DNA of 64,000 bases from Arctopsyche grandis (GCF_051622035.1 NC_135356.1:5730579-5794578); one strand, 5' to 3'. Shown: positions 1-10,495, numbered from the stretch's first letter. A program made the numbers and translations. Notes: generated by a model from the letters alone, not told the origin.

Positions 1-155
1 CACGCGAATTTATCGATCTAATAGATTATCTAAATCACGAGCGACTCATTGTGTAAAATTTTCGACTGCTTATTCGATTGAAAATTTCATTTAAACTGGC
101 TTATTTGTTTGTATATATATATATATATACCTATACATATGTACATATATGTACA
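1..155. other. AT-rich stretch, no gene
   Basis: No recognisable gene or repeat. It holds a short (TA)n run near 113-129 followed by TACATATGTA-type simple sequence. Confidence 0.6.
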
Positions 156-308
156 TAAGCAGCAGCATGGACTAGCGATTAGCATATTATGCTTTCGAGT
201 GGATTGGTCACGGAACGATTCCCAATAGTAGCTGTTGGCCAGACCTTGGTTTGTGACTCCAGGTCGATCGTTTCCTTTCAAAGTTGGCCAATTTTTCTGA
301 TTTTCATT
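156..308 (+). mobile_element. SINE, 5' half (tRNA-like head and core)
   Basis: The head starts with the family's CAGCAGCATGG motif, followed by a degraded tRNA-type B box near GAACGATTCCC. The conserved core follows: GTGACTCCAGGTCGATCG, then GTTGGCCAATTTTTCTGATT. The copy stops at about 308 with no tail, and a second copy in the opposite orientation begins shortly after. A 5' piece of this kind could be a truncated copy or one broken by its neighbour. Confidence 0.75.
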
Positions 309-366
309 GTTTATTTATTTATTTTATTTTGCATACATATTGTAGGTATACATATTTTATTTTTAT

Positions 367-795
367 TTACCAGGAAGGCCTGGCAGCTAAACCCCAATGC
401 GCCTTCCTGGTCAATTACATACACTTGTAAATCGAAACAATGTCTGACATGTATGGTCAGATATTACAAACATCGTATAAATACGTTAAATAACATTTTT
501 CATGTAACAGTACGAATTTTTACACTCAATAAACAACCACAGAGACATCTATGATGAGAAATCAGGTGAAACCTGAAATATAACAATAACTCAAGGTTTG
601 CAACGGAAAATTGGGGAGGAAAAGCCATTTTTACAGGAACCGATTCAATGAAAATCAGGAAAATTGGCAAATTCTGATAAGAAACGACCGACCTCGACAA
701 ACCAAGATCTGGCCAACAACGACTCTAGTGGGAATCGAACCGATGACATCAAGCATGACTCAATTCAATACTCACCACTAGACCACGATGCTGGT
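367..795 (-). mobile_element. SINE, near full length
   Basis: Read on the minus strand: tRNA-like head (about 795-720, with B-box-like GGTTCGATTCC), the core (TCGTTTCTTATCAGAATTTG), a LINE-like middle and a hairpin tail. The tail appears on + as TACCAGGAAGGCC...GCCTTCCTGG at 369-410. Arms CCAGGAAGG and CCTTCCTGG form the family's 3' hairpin. Confidence 0.85.
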
Positions 796-796
796 T

Positions 797-1177
797 TTAT
801 ATACCAGGAAGGCCTAACGGGTAAACCCCAATGCGCTTTCCTGGCCAATTAAAAACAATGCAGCATTTTTACTACATAAGTCACTGAATTACACTGAAAA
901 ACTCGAAATTGTAAATGAATTTTAAACTTGTGCATACATTTTACTGCACAAGGTAGGATGTTTTTTAGCCAATTTAATTGAAGAACCGTTTCAACAATGA
1001 AATCAGATAAATTGGCAAACTCTGACAGGAAACGATCGACTTGGAGTCACAGATATCCAAGTCTAACCGGCAGCATTACAGATATACTTAGAATAAATTA
1101 TTTTCAATCGAGTTCAACTCACAGGATCGAACCCGATACCTTTCGATGTTAGACAAAATCCCATCCACCTAGCCATG
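797..1177 (-). mobile_element. SINE, near full length
   Basis: It begins directly at the end of the preceding copy, with the hairpin tail ACCAGGAAGGCC...CTTTCCTGG at 802-843. The core (GAAACGATCGACTTGGAGTC on +) lies near 1028-1050 and the head (AGCCATGCTGCTGG on +) ends at about 1173. It is a head-to-tail neighbour of the 367-795 copy. Confidence 0.8.
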
Positions 1178-1320
1178 CTGCTGGCATGGTTCATTGCAAC
1201 GGTTCCTGTAAATTGACTTTTCCTTTCCAATCTCTCTTACAAATCTCAAGCTTTTCAGCGTCTTGAGGTTCGCCTATTTCTATACAGATACAATACAATA
1301 ATACAAACATTTTTATACAA
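1178..1320 (+). mobile_element. SINE fragment (middle region)
   Basis: It matches the SINE middle in + orientation: TTGCAACGGTTCCTGTAAAT, then the CTTTTCCTTTCCAAT stretch seen in the copy at 12047. Head and tail are missing. Confidence 0.55.
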
Positions 1321-1399
1321 TGCGAATTCATACAAACATCGTTCACAGTGACATCTATGGAGAAATTTTTGTAAATTTCACGAGGAATTGGATAGGGTT

Positions 1400-1512
1400 G
1401 CCAATTTTTTGGAACCGTTTCAATGAAATCAGATAAATTGGCAAACTCTGATAGGAAACTTGGCCAGACCTTGAAATCACATCCAAGGACTGGCCAGCAG
1501 CATATCCAGGGG
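1400..1512 (-). mobile_element. SINE fragment (core)
   Basis: Minus-strand SINE core: on + it reads GGAACCGTTTCAATGAAATC, then GATAAATTGGCAAACTCTGA, and ends in TGGCCAGCAGCATATCC. The tail is missing and the head is partial. Confidence 0.65.
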
Positions 1513-1736
1513 ATTGAACCCATGCTGTTGGTTGTATATGTATGTATGTTTGTACATACATATTCAAGCTTTTGTTTAAAGGGTTCAACTTATTTAGGTA
1601 ATTTCTGACAGTCACAATATTTTTAATCGTTTTTTTTATAAATCATTTTAAATACATATTAAAATCTTATTCTTATTCTTATAATTTTGCAAGTTTGTTC
1701 CTCTAAGCAGATCTCAATACATTATCATTAAAGCCC
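1513..1736. other. AT-rich stretch, no gene
   Basis: Only TATGTATGT-type simple sequence (about 1535-1560) and AT-rich DNA were seen. Confidence 0.5.
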
Positions 1737-1852
1737 GGACCCGAGGGGGCCGTTTATTGTTCAAATGTTGTAAATGCATTGTTAAAGGTTTGCCGAACCT
1801 TTTTTACAAAGCATTTTCAACAATTGAACAATAAACGGCACGCTTCCGGTCC
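1737..1852. mobile_element. Palindromic MITE (116 bp)
   Basis: The ends are inverted repeats. The left arm reads GGACCCGAGGGGGCCGTTTA and continues with TTGTTCAAATGTTG. The reverse complement of the right arm reads GGACCGGAAGCGTGCCGTTT and continues with ATTGTTCAATTGTTG. An inner palindrome AAAGGTTTGCCGAACCTTT sits near 1784-1802. A second partial copy lies at 26914-26989. No coding capacity and no clear target duplication. Confidence 0.7.
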
Positions 1853-1859
1853 TACCTCT

Positions 1860-2110
1860 AATTATCATCGTCGTCATTTACAGCCATTCTCCATCCACTG
1901 CTGGATGAAGGCCTCTCCTACACGCTTCCATTCGTCTCTATTTTGCATAAATCTCATTCATCTCAACCCACACGTTATTTTAATTTCATTCACTCGTCTT
2001 CTTTTCATCCTTTTAAATTCTCTCGGGTATCATTTCTACACTTATTTTGTCCACCTTCCGTTCATCCTATTATCTACGTAATCGTATCATTACCATTTCA
2101 CTCTCTCCAC
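1860..2110 (-). mobile_element. RTE-like LINE, 3'-terminal fragment
   Basis: The minus strand encodes the end of an RTE-type reverse transcriptase (EAFIQQWMENGCK, stop). After it comes a short triplet tail (ATGACGACGATGAT, seen on + as ATCATCGTCGTCAT near 1864). The same C-terminus is found at 20291-20940. The frame is broken upstream. The 5' truncation fits target-primed reverse transcription. Confidence 0.65.
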
Positions 2111-2115
2111 TATAT

Positions 2116-3158
2116 CAACATGTATAGTCAAAGTTTATATTGATTTAAATTTAAAGCAATTCTTTTGAGTGAAATACTTTCAAGCATGTTTTTCACATTA
2201 AAACATTAATTTGCAGTTCATTGTATTTACAAATTTGAATTCACATATTGAAGTTCGGTTGTGGAAATTTTGCTGGTTTGCGTCACTTTCCAAACGTCGA
2301 CTTTCTCCCCAATCGAACTTGTTTGCAATAAGTACATAAAATTGGCAAAGTAACGCTTTGTCGAATTCGACGCGTCTACCTCTACCTATCCGATTCGAGT
2401 ATCGATTTTGCGCTCGGAAAAGCTTTCTTCTCGGCAATAAATTAACGCCATTTAGCCGCCGAGACTCGAACGGATTAAAATCCGGCTTAAAACCCCTCAA
2501 AACAATACAAGCCGAGGCAAGTTTCCGCGGAAAATGCGGAAAACTCGGCAGCGTGCCGCCGACAACAAATCGGTCACGATCGGAAAAATTGCGCAGTGTT
2601 TATTGGAAAAACCAACTTGAGCCCATTCACATTCGACGGTGACGTATTAAATACCTCGGACTGGTGAACTGACACTGACGGCACGGAACGTGTATGAATC
2701 CTTTGCATTCGGTGCTTTTGTCCGACTACGAATTCAAGTATAATAATCTCCGAGGGAACGAATATGTACTTAGGTATATGTGTGTACGCTCCGATCGTAT
2801 TCACGTGAAAAAGTAGACTAAGCCAGCTATAGAAACTTTCAAAATTAGCTCATTTCATTCACTGTGCCATATGCACTTTCATTGTGCGAAACGGTTTCAA
2901 TGGTAAAAAAAATATTTTTGGCTTTTATATTTCTTTTGATGATTTATGATGAAAAACTTCACAACTGTGCAATGTATTTAAACAACCAATATATGGAATA
3001 CAACTAAAATTTATATCCAAATAACAGTGAAAGATTATTTGTTCCATCCATACGTTGGAATTCAGTTTCAGGATCAGTTGAGAACCAGACAATTTTTTTG
3101 GTTACATTAGAACTGCAATACTATATTTATTTTATTATTTATTTTTTACATATTCATA
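2116..3158. other. No gene recognised
   Basis: The part from 2240 to 2830 is less AT-rich than its surroundings, has scattered CpG, and shows no match to the repeat families of this window, so it may be single-copy DNA. The rest is AT-rich. Reading frames are short and without recognisable domains. Confidence 0.45.
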
Positions 3159-3159
3159 T

Positions 3160-3517
3160 ACCAGGAAGGCCTTACAGGTAACCCCAATGCGCCTTCCTGG
3201 CCAATTACAAACATTGCAGCATTTTTTTTATTATACAAGTCGCTAAATTACGAGACACTGAAAAACTCGTAAATTAACGAGACATCTATGAATTGTACAT
3301 AAATTTTATTGTACATAAATCAATCTCAAATAGTGGTGACATAGTAGGTAGTAAGGATATTTAGCCAATTTTACCGGGAACCGTTTCAACAATGAAATCA
3401 GAAAAAATTGGCAAACTCTAATAGGACACGATTGACCTGGATTTGCAAATATCCTGGTCTGTTGTAATTAATGGTTAGCATTACATGCTAACCATTGATC
3501 TATGCTACTGGTTATTG
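3160..3517 (-). mobile_element. SINE, near full length
   Basis: Minus strand. The hairpin tail appears on + as ACCAGGAAGGCC...GCCTTCCTGG at 3161-3202. The middle contains the family motif GAGACATCTATGAATTGTAC, and the core and a degraded head (CTATGCTACTGGTTA on +) end the copy at about 3517. Confidence 0.8.
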
Positions 3518-4039
3518 AAAATGATCGGAATTAATAGTAATTTAGTTTCATACAAAATACTTTCATACAAAGTGTTGCCAAGTCAAATCATGTATTATTG
3601 TTTCGAAGCACTCTTGGTCTATTCGAAATGTAAGTAATCAGATTCATAGCGATTTAAATGAAGGCATTTCTTCATGTTTCACGAATATATGTAGTTCTAA
3701 GTCAATATAAAAATCCACGACCATTCAAACCGTACATATGTACATATACATATACACTTCTTCCGAGATTTGCAATACAATATCAAAATTTCATTTGTGA
3801 ACGAATGTATAGGTAAATACAAATATGTACATACAATATCATTGAAAACTTCCTAGCAAATAGAATATGCTATGTATATTGCGTTTGATATTTGTTTTAT
3901 AATTTGATATATGTACCTATGTATTTCGCGTGTTGTACATAAAAATTGCACACGTTTGTTTGACAAACAATAAATGTGATAAATCAAACGTAAAATTTTA
4001 AAATCGAGGCATAATAAGATACATATGCTAGGCTAGTCT
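3518..4039. other. AT-rich stretch, no gene
   Basis: Nothing recognisable apart from TACATATGTA-type simple sequence near 3735-3755. Confidence 0.5.
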
Positions 4040-4905
4040 CCAATTCTTTTGTCTTCCTCGCTTGCTTTTCAACTCATTTGTGAGAAACAAGATATAATGC
4101 GAATGTGTGAAATCCATGAAGCAAATTACTCTCTAATGATAGAGAAAGTGCAAAAAGCATTTCTTCGTTTCCTATATAGGAAAGAGTATGGTTATTATCC
4201 GTATATCTATCCTTCTCCTTTCCTTTTGGGCATGATTGGGTATAATTCCCTAGAACTTCGGAGAAACTTCTCATTAATTCGTTTTGTTCTCCAGCTTCTT
4301 CGTGGTAATACGTCATGCCCGTCGTTTCTGGAACAGTTGGAACTTACCTCCCTAATAATTATGTGCGTGGTAGAAATCATCATTTGATGACTGTACCTCC
4401 TACTCGCACAGTTTTTTTATCGAATGGCTTCTATTCCAAGAGCTATCTGACTTCTCAATTAAATCGTTGCTACTGAGCCAGAATATGATATTTTCCACCT
4501 CAGTAAGCGTAGGTTATCTGAGATTATTTTAACCCATTTGTTTGGTAGCCGACGCTCATCATTATTTTCATAATTGAATGTGATGTATGATTGGAATTTT
4601 GATCTTCTCTCTTTCATTTGGGCCTTGCAGGGATGTATGTATTGTATATGCGGCTGGTTCTTACATATATGTATATTGGTGCTGGCTATAGATGCAAGAC
4701 ATTCCCTACTTTGTATTTTATTATTTGAAATTTTTACATTATCTGCTGCTATTATAATGCTGTTGTTTTTTTATGATTGTGTATAAATGTATTTTTTGTC
4801 TGTTTAGATGTATATGTAATAAATTCTGTATTTTTCGACCATTGCGGCGCATTTGGAACTCCTGTAATGCCACAATTGTTCAAACTTAAACTCAAATAAA
4901 TAAAT
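4040..4905 (+). pseudogene. LINE-B (non-LTR retrotransposon), RT C-terminus and 3' end
   Basis: A 5'-truncated copy of a non-LTR retrotransposon. The frame at 4049-4387 contains the post-RT segment of jockey/CR1-type polymerases: a basic aromatic motif VQKAFLRFLYRKEYGYYP, then LGMIGYNSLELRR, then a leucine-rich run ending in CPSFLEQLEL. After 4387 the homology continues with stops and frame changes, so the protein is broken. The copy ends in a 3' UTR carrying a hairpin (4841-4876) and an A-rich tail with AAATAAATAAAT at about 4894-4905. Relatives are at 45575-46062 (minus) and, more diverged, 56880-57178. The RT catalytic part is absent, so it cannot act on its own. Clade assignment is an inference from motif style. 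Confidence 0.75.
4841..4876 (+). other. 3'-terminal hairpin of LINE-B
   Basis: Stem ATTGCGGC (4841-4848) pairs with GCCACAAT (4869-4876) with one mismatch. The 20-nt loop is 4849-4868 and reads GCATTTGG...CCTGTAAT. The loop closely resembles that of the SINE tail at 10435-10455, although the stems differ. It probably acts as the signal recognised by the element's reverse transcriptase (inference). Confidence 0.65.
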
Positions 4906-6179
4906 ATTGGTGAAACGTTTCGAAATTTCATGCGAGAATATAAACTTTTTTACATATTCGGATGTGAACTTTCAAGACGATCAAAATATAATATGTACGC
5001 CTAAAGTTTACATAGATATTTTGAAAATGCGGTAATGAGATCGCTTTCCTCGACAGGATTTCTTATATTATATATGTTAGTATATAGAAAAAAAGTTTTT
5101 TGGCACCGAAGCTTTTATGAGTCGCATTTTCGAGATTTTTTTCGAAATTAATCAGCTCTCAATCAATCACATCACGTTGACGTTCGAGCGGTCTGTCGGT
5201 CCGTGTTTTCACCCCTCCCACCCTTCTACGTCTCGAGAAAAAAAGAAAAAAATAAGGAGGAAACAAAAAAGTGGATACCACTAGTGGAGTGTTATACCTT
5301 TTTTTCTTGTTTCTCTTATCCCGCGGGAGAGACAACTGATATGTGAAAAGACAAGACAACATCCCATAGTGGTGTTGTATTGTCTTTTCAATTTATTTCG
5401 TCTTAAAAAAACACATAACTACCCGAAGCCGCGTATATAACGTACTATATTTATCGCAAGTACGAAACAGAGTCATATATAAATTTTAGATTACATTTTT
5501 ATGACCGACCGTGGAACATTACGCGTAAATAATGCGTTTTGAATTTGAGTAAATTGCATTAAGTTTAAACACGACGGCTCGCGCAAATTTAATACGACTC
5601 GGTTTTATAATTGGCGCAAATTTGTAATTGATATTTTGTTCATTATAAATTCATATTGAATTAATCCTTATTTAAATGATAATGTTGGTTCGATTTAATG
5701 ATTTTTATTAAGATTTAAAATTTTTACTTTTTATATAGAAGGTCAACCTCACTTTGCCAATCGGTCTGACAATATTCCTACATTCTTCCAATCGCTTTGA
5801 AACTTTGCCATTTTACGAAGTTTGGCCGCCGACAAATATTTTAATTTCTTCCGATATTTTAATTTAACACAAACACGTTTAAGAATCCAAAAATTTTGGA
5901 GACGGTAACAATTAATCCTTTACCACTAGCCTGTAGCCGTAGTCTATTCCCAGAATAAAATTCTGTTTATTTTCTGTGGAGATATATGTAGTCACAGTCG
6001 ACGCCGATAAACCAGAGACGATGGACGACTTGGAAGCCTTTGCCGCGTTATTGCCGATATACGGCCCTAGCTGTTTGAAAATTAAACTTCCATATTGCTA
6101 TTTATTCGAACCGTATACCCGATATCATATTTAAACACTAACATTGGCATAACATTGTCTTCCAATGCAGCTAATACTA
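4906..6179. other. No gene recognised
   Basis: AT-rich, without recognisable coding sequence. A purine/pyrimidine-biased stretch lies at about 5155-5390. No match to the repeat families of this window was noticed. Confidence 0.45.
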
Positions 6180-6345
6180 TGGCCATTACCACGATTTGTA
6201 TGTATTTCATTTTGAAGATTTTATCGGTGACCAAACCGCGCAAAATGGCGAAGTTTCAAACCGATCGGAAGAATTTAGGAATATTTCCTGAATCATTTGC
6301 GAAGTGAAACATACATAGACTAGTCTTGTAAAAATTAAAGAATAT
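6180..6345 (-). repeat. Dispersed repeat family D, fragment
   Basis: On + it reads GACCAAACCGCGCAAAATGG, followed by CGAAGTTTCAAACCGATCGG. It matches the minus strand of copies at 32270-32600 and 39655-40215 and the same strand at 45173-45490. The family is unclassified; it often sits next to Helitron-like ends. Confidence 0.6.
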
Positions 6346-6674
6346 ACTCGAGTATCGAATACTCGATTACTTGAATTGGAGACCCTACCCAGTTCCAATT
6401 TTTACGGTTTTTATGTAGTATCTATGTATGTACTAGGAATAAAAAAACTACAACCAAAGTATGTAAATAAGAAAATAATGCTATTTTTGATTTTTTCTTC
6501 AACGAATTTCATTGAATTTCCACAACAAAAAAATTGTGTGTGCTAAATCTACCTCCTCCATACAAATATTAAAACTTATTGAAAATTCCAGTTTCATAAG
6601 ACGAAACCATGTAAAGACGAATAATTTTTTCACATTCAATGTACATGTATACATATGTGGATATATATCTACAT

Positions 6675-6784
<110 letters not shown>

Positions 6785-7097
6785 TGAGCGACAAAAATAG
6801 GTACGCAGTAGCAAAATTTCATTTTATTCGTATATATCGCAATATTTTTCATTTAAAAGTTTCTGAAATCATGACTAGGATCATTAAGATAATAAAACAA
6901 GACAAATTATTAATTATATTGATGTATTTATTGAGATATTGGAATTATTTACGAAATGGACAAAGTTGGGAAAAAAGTATTGGCAGTTCTTCGGGAGTTT
7001 TTAATTTAATTTAAAGCGGTTTTCACGGTATACATTTTTTAAATGTTTCCTATTAATAATATATACATAAAACAATAATATATAAATAAAATAAAGC

Positions 7098-8196
7098 TTA
7101 ATATTTAGTAATTCCCCCTTTATCTTTGATTACTGCCTCAATTCTTCTGGGCATAGAATAAAACAATTTTTTTATAACATCTGGGGAAATATCCTTTTCC
7201 CATGCCTCCGTTATTATGTTTTCCAGCTCTTGAAGCGTTTTTGGATTGCAGGCTTTTACTTTCCTCTTCAAAATCGCCCATAAATTTTCGATAATGTTCA
7301 GGTCTGGACTGTTCCCGGGCCAGGTAAGGGATTTAATTCCCAAACTTTCTTTATAATTGGTTATCTAAAACAAGTCGATGATATTTACCACATAAAAAAA
7401 CAAATTAAAGATAGAAAAACGGTTTGATAACTTACAGAACGAGCTCGATATCAAGGTGCAGATTCGTCCTGAAATATTGGTTCAGCGACGAATTCTGTGA
7501 GTGCTTCGATGGTGGGTAAAACACGTTCCCGTATCGTGTTTTCGTATTGGATAGCATTCATGGACCTTCGGACGAACTCTAGCGCCCCCATTCCATATCC
7601 TGTAATGCACCCCCATATCATGACATACGGAGAATGCTTCGCGGTCGCGAAACACAACTTGCGTGAAAACATACTCCACTTCTACGGCGAACTGTGGTCT
7701 TCCCATCTGATCCAATAAGATTCCAATTAGATTCATCTGAGAAAACCACCCTGTACCAGTCCTCTGATATCCAATTCTTCTTGTCCTTGGCCCATTTCAA
7801 CTGCTTTTTCTTCATTGAAACCGCCAGAAGTGGCTTTTTCGCGAATTTGATCGCTCTAAACCCTAATTTATTCAGCTTCCTTTGGATCATACGGGTATGT
7901 ACTGCTGTGGATGTTGAAGTGTAAACCTCATCACTGATTTTAGAAGCAGTAATAAATTGATCTTGAAGAGCAGCACGTTTTAGGACACGATTTTCACGTT
8001 CCATCAATTTTGACTTCCTTCCAGATCCTGGAGCCCTTGTTAATAATCCTGTATCACTGTATTTTTTGGTGAATTTTCTCACAGAACCTTCACTAAACCC
8101 CACCCGACGAGCAATCTCTGGATACGCGATTCGCTCTCTCGTAAGAGCCAAAATTACCGCTTTTTCATCGGTCGACATTTGGCGTGCGGACGACAT
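7098..8196 (-). pseudogene. Tc1-like transposase, broken
   Basis: This is a cut-and-paste transposase of the Tc1 group. The start Met at 8196 opens with the N-terminal helix-turn-helix DNA-binding region (EIARRVGFSEGSVRKFTKKY), then the linker GSGRKSKL. The catalytic domain shows the first Asp in VFSDESNW, the second in IFQDESAP, and the Glu region as WPGNSPDLNIIENLWA, consistent with a DD34E arrangement. It ends with MPRRIEAVIKDKGG and a stop at 7098. Defects: a frameshift between about 7736 and 7672 moves reading to another frame, and a TGA at 7451-7453 replaces the codon after DESAP where the family has Cys. The downstream frame change is explained by a probable intron (7365-7435) rather than by damage. 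Function is presumed lost. Confidence 0.92.
7365..7435 (-). other. Probable intron in the Tc1-like transposase
   Basis: On the minus strand the sequence after codons for YRARS begins GTAAGTTATC at 7435 and ends TTGTTTTAG at 7365. Removing these 71 bp joins YRARS to ITNYKESLGIKS and then TWPGNSPDLN without a frame change (phase 0). This matches the expected spacing between the second catalytic Asp and the Glu. Both splice sites fit the GT-AG consensus. It is not proven by transcript data. Confidence 0.65.
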
Positions 8197-8421
8197 TTTT
8201 CCGATGCGATGCTATTGCAACCAAAGTTAACGCGAAACTAAATAGGGAATTGACCATCAGCTTTGTAAATCTTTGAACCAACGGTACATAGAGTTGTGTA
8301 AAAAAAAAAAAAGGTTGGGGTCTCATTGTTTACGGCAGGTAGAGAGGTTTGTTTCGCGCTGTTTGTCCGAAATCTATGTGCGTACCTATTTTTGTCGCTC
8401 ACTGTATATATATATATATAA

Positions 8422-8875
8422 TTTAAATAAACTTTTGCTAGTAAATAAAATGTTTGCACTTTGGGAGAAAAAATAGTATTATTTTCACTGATGGCACATG
8501 CCACAAAATTTTTCCAAAGTTATTCGCTTCTTCTTCATTTTTCCGCATTTGCAGGGATAACAAACTTTTTTCCCGTATGACTTTTTGTTTGACAATTCTA
8601 AAAAAAGATCAAGAAAAACGTATACATTTATGTCCGGGGATGAGAAAAATAGATTTACCTAAAACTTTACCCGTAAACTATAAGCATAATAAGCAAATAC
8701 ACCTTACGAATATTGCATGAGTTGACTAAATATATGGCCGACGTCAATAGTGAAGGCTGAAACTTTTGTAAAAAATTCAGCATGTGAATACATTATAACT
8801 ACAATACATTTCAACGTACATAGATTCTAATGCCGTATTGCATATAACATTTATATACATATGTTTATTATATAA
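8422..8875. other. No gene recognised
   Basis: AT-rich sequence between the Tc1-like element and the next SINE. No repeat match was noticed. Confidence 0.45.
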
Positions 8876-9445
8876 AGCCAGCAGCGGGGCTCGGTGGTTG
8901 CGATGATATTAACCCTTTGCCCGCGTCACCAAATTTTGCGGATTTTCTTATCGCGTTTTCGACTATAAATATAGGTTGTAATATTTTTTTGAATTTTACA
9001 ACCTATATTTTTTTTTTTTGACTACTGCCATCTATTGAATTTGGTAAAGTATACATTTAGTAATATTTTCAACCAAGTTATAAAATTTTAACACAATAGA
9101 CGGCTCTTATACAGGTTGGAACTTCCAAGACATCTATGCGTGTCTCGCGCGCTGAGGGCATGTTCACTGGGACATGTATAGTAGTCGTACGCGGTGGAAA
9201 GGTTAAGCACCAAGAGGTCACCGGGTTCAATCCCTTGAGCTGACCTCGATTTAAAAGAATTTATCCTTATTATTATTTTAAATGCTGCTGGTCAGACTTG
9301 GATATTTGTGACTTTGCCAATTTATCTGATTTCATTGTTGAAGCGGTTCCTCCATCAAATCGGCATAAACCATCCTACCCGCGATATCACCACTATTTGA
9401 AAATGATTTCAAAAATTTATTATATATAACATAGATGTCTACATA
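8876..9445 (+). mobile_element. SINE interrupted by a MITE
   Basis: The head AGCCAGCAGCGGGGCTCGG (A-box-like) lies at 8877-8895. It is cut at 8909 by a 298-bp MITE and resumes at 9207 with GCACCAAGAGGTCACCGG and the B-box-like GGTTCAATCCC. Core and middle follow to about 9445; the hairpin tail is missing. Removing the insert restores the normal head. Confidence 0.85.
8909..9206. mobile_element. piggyBac-type MITE flanked by TTAA
   Basis: TTAA duplications are at 8909-8912 and 9203-9206. Imperfect inverted ends follow: CCCTTTGCCCGCG on the left, and the reverse complement of the right end reads CCTTTCCACCGCG. An internal palindrome (ATAGGTTGTAA...TTACAACCTAT) lies at about 8971-9009. TTAA duplication and CCCTTT-type ends are typical of piggyBac-related elements. 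No coding capacity. Confidence 0.8.
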
Positions 9446-10029
9446 TAGTATTTGTATTATGCTTATATGTCTGTATTCTTATATCATATATCTATCTGCC
9501 TGTGTGTCAAAGATAACGCTTGCCGTACTATAATAGTCGTTTTGATGTGATATACATATGTACGTCACAGCTAAACCACTGCCAAAACGTATACACGAAT
9601 ACAATAACAAATGAAAAAAAACTTCCATATACATACATATACATAATATTGGTTACCAATGTTTCCGAATTTACCGCCGAAAACGAATTTTTTATATTTC
9701 TAATTTGCATAAATTGAATCAATCAGCTGAAGGCTTAATCAGATTTCCAATATGTTGTCTGAAACGAAACGAAATAGAAAGCGACGAACAAGTCTCTCGA
9801 AGAGTATCTGCATACCTAATTTCACCCATCGCTTCACTGGTGATTTTAATTAATAAAATTCATATGTTATTAAAGATTCCTTTCTTAATCTCAAAAACAC
9901 AAACCATAATGATTTAAAAAGAAATTAACGTAACATAAATAGTCAGTATCAATGCTAATTTATTTCAGCCAGAAAAAAAAGATTCAGAAATACAGATGTT
10001 AATAATATATAAATATATATATATATTAT
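9446..10029. other. AT-rich stretch, no gene
   Basis: Nothing recognisable. Short TATAC-type simple sequence is present, and the stretch ends in (TA)n just before a SINE. Confidence 0.45.
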
Positions 10030-10495
10030 TAACCAGCAGCGTGGCTCGGTCGTTAAGCTTCTGCTTAACACTGAGAGGCGCCGAGTTCGATCCCTTGAGC
10101 TGACCTCGATTGAAAAGAATTTTTCTGAGTATATCTGTAATGCTGCTGGTCAGACCAGGATTTGTGACTCCTGGTCGATCGTTTCCTATCAGAGTTTGCC
10201 AATTTTCTCTGATTTCATTGTTGAAACGATTCCCGATTCAAAATTGGCTAAAAATCCTTCCTACCCACTATGTCACCACTATTTGAGTATGATTAATGTA
10301 AATATTACAATAAAAATGTATGTACAATTCATAGATGTCTCGTTAATTGTCGAGTTTAAGTCAGTGTCTCGTAATTTAGCGACTTATGTATATAATAAAA
10401 AATGCTGTATTGTTTGTAATTTGGCCAGGAAGGCGCATTGGGGTTTACCTGTAATGCCTTCCTGGTATGAAATAAAATAAAAATAAATAAATAAA
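10030..10495 (+). mobile_element. SINE, full length (reference copy)
   Basis: This is the most complete copy. The tRNA-like head has A-box-like TGGCTCGGTCG near 10042 and B-box-like AGTTCGATCCC near 10083. The core is GTGACTCCTGGTCGATCG and GAGTTTGCCAATTTTCTCTG. The middle holds CATAGATGTCTCGTTAATTG. The hairpin tail is at 10425-10465 and the AAATAAATAAAT tail runs to about 10495. The internal promoter layout fits RNA polymerase III transcription (known for tRNA-derived SINEs). Confidence 0.9.
10425..10465 (+). other. SINE 3'-tail hairpin
   Basis: Stem CCAGGAAGGC (10425-10434) pairs perfectly with GCCTTCCTGG (10456-10465). The loop is 10435-10455 and reads GCATTGGGG...ACCTGTAAT. The hairpin is present in nearly every tail-bearing copy in this window (for example 369-410, 3161-3202, 23505-23545, 30536-30576). 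Confidence 0.85.

Noticed and set aside
10030-10110. Possible tRNA gene (A- and B-box-like motifs)
   Set aside because: The motif pair recurs in many copies as the head of a SINE and does not fold into a full cloverleaf with an anticodon arm.
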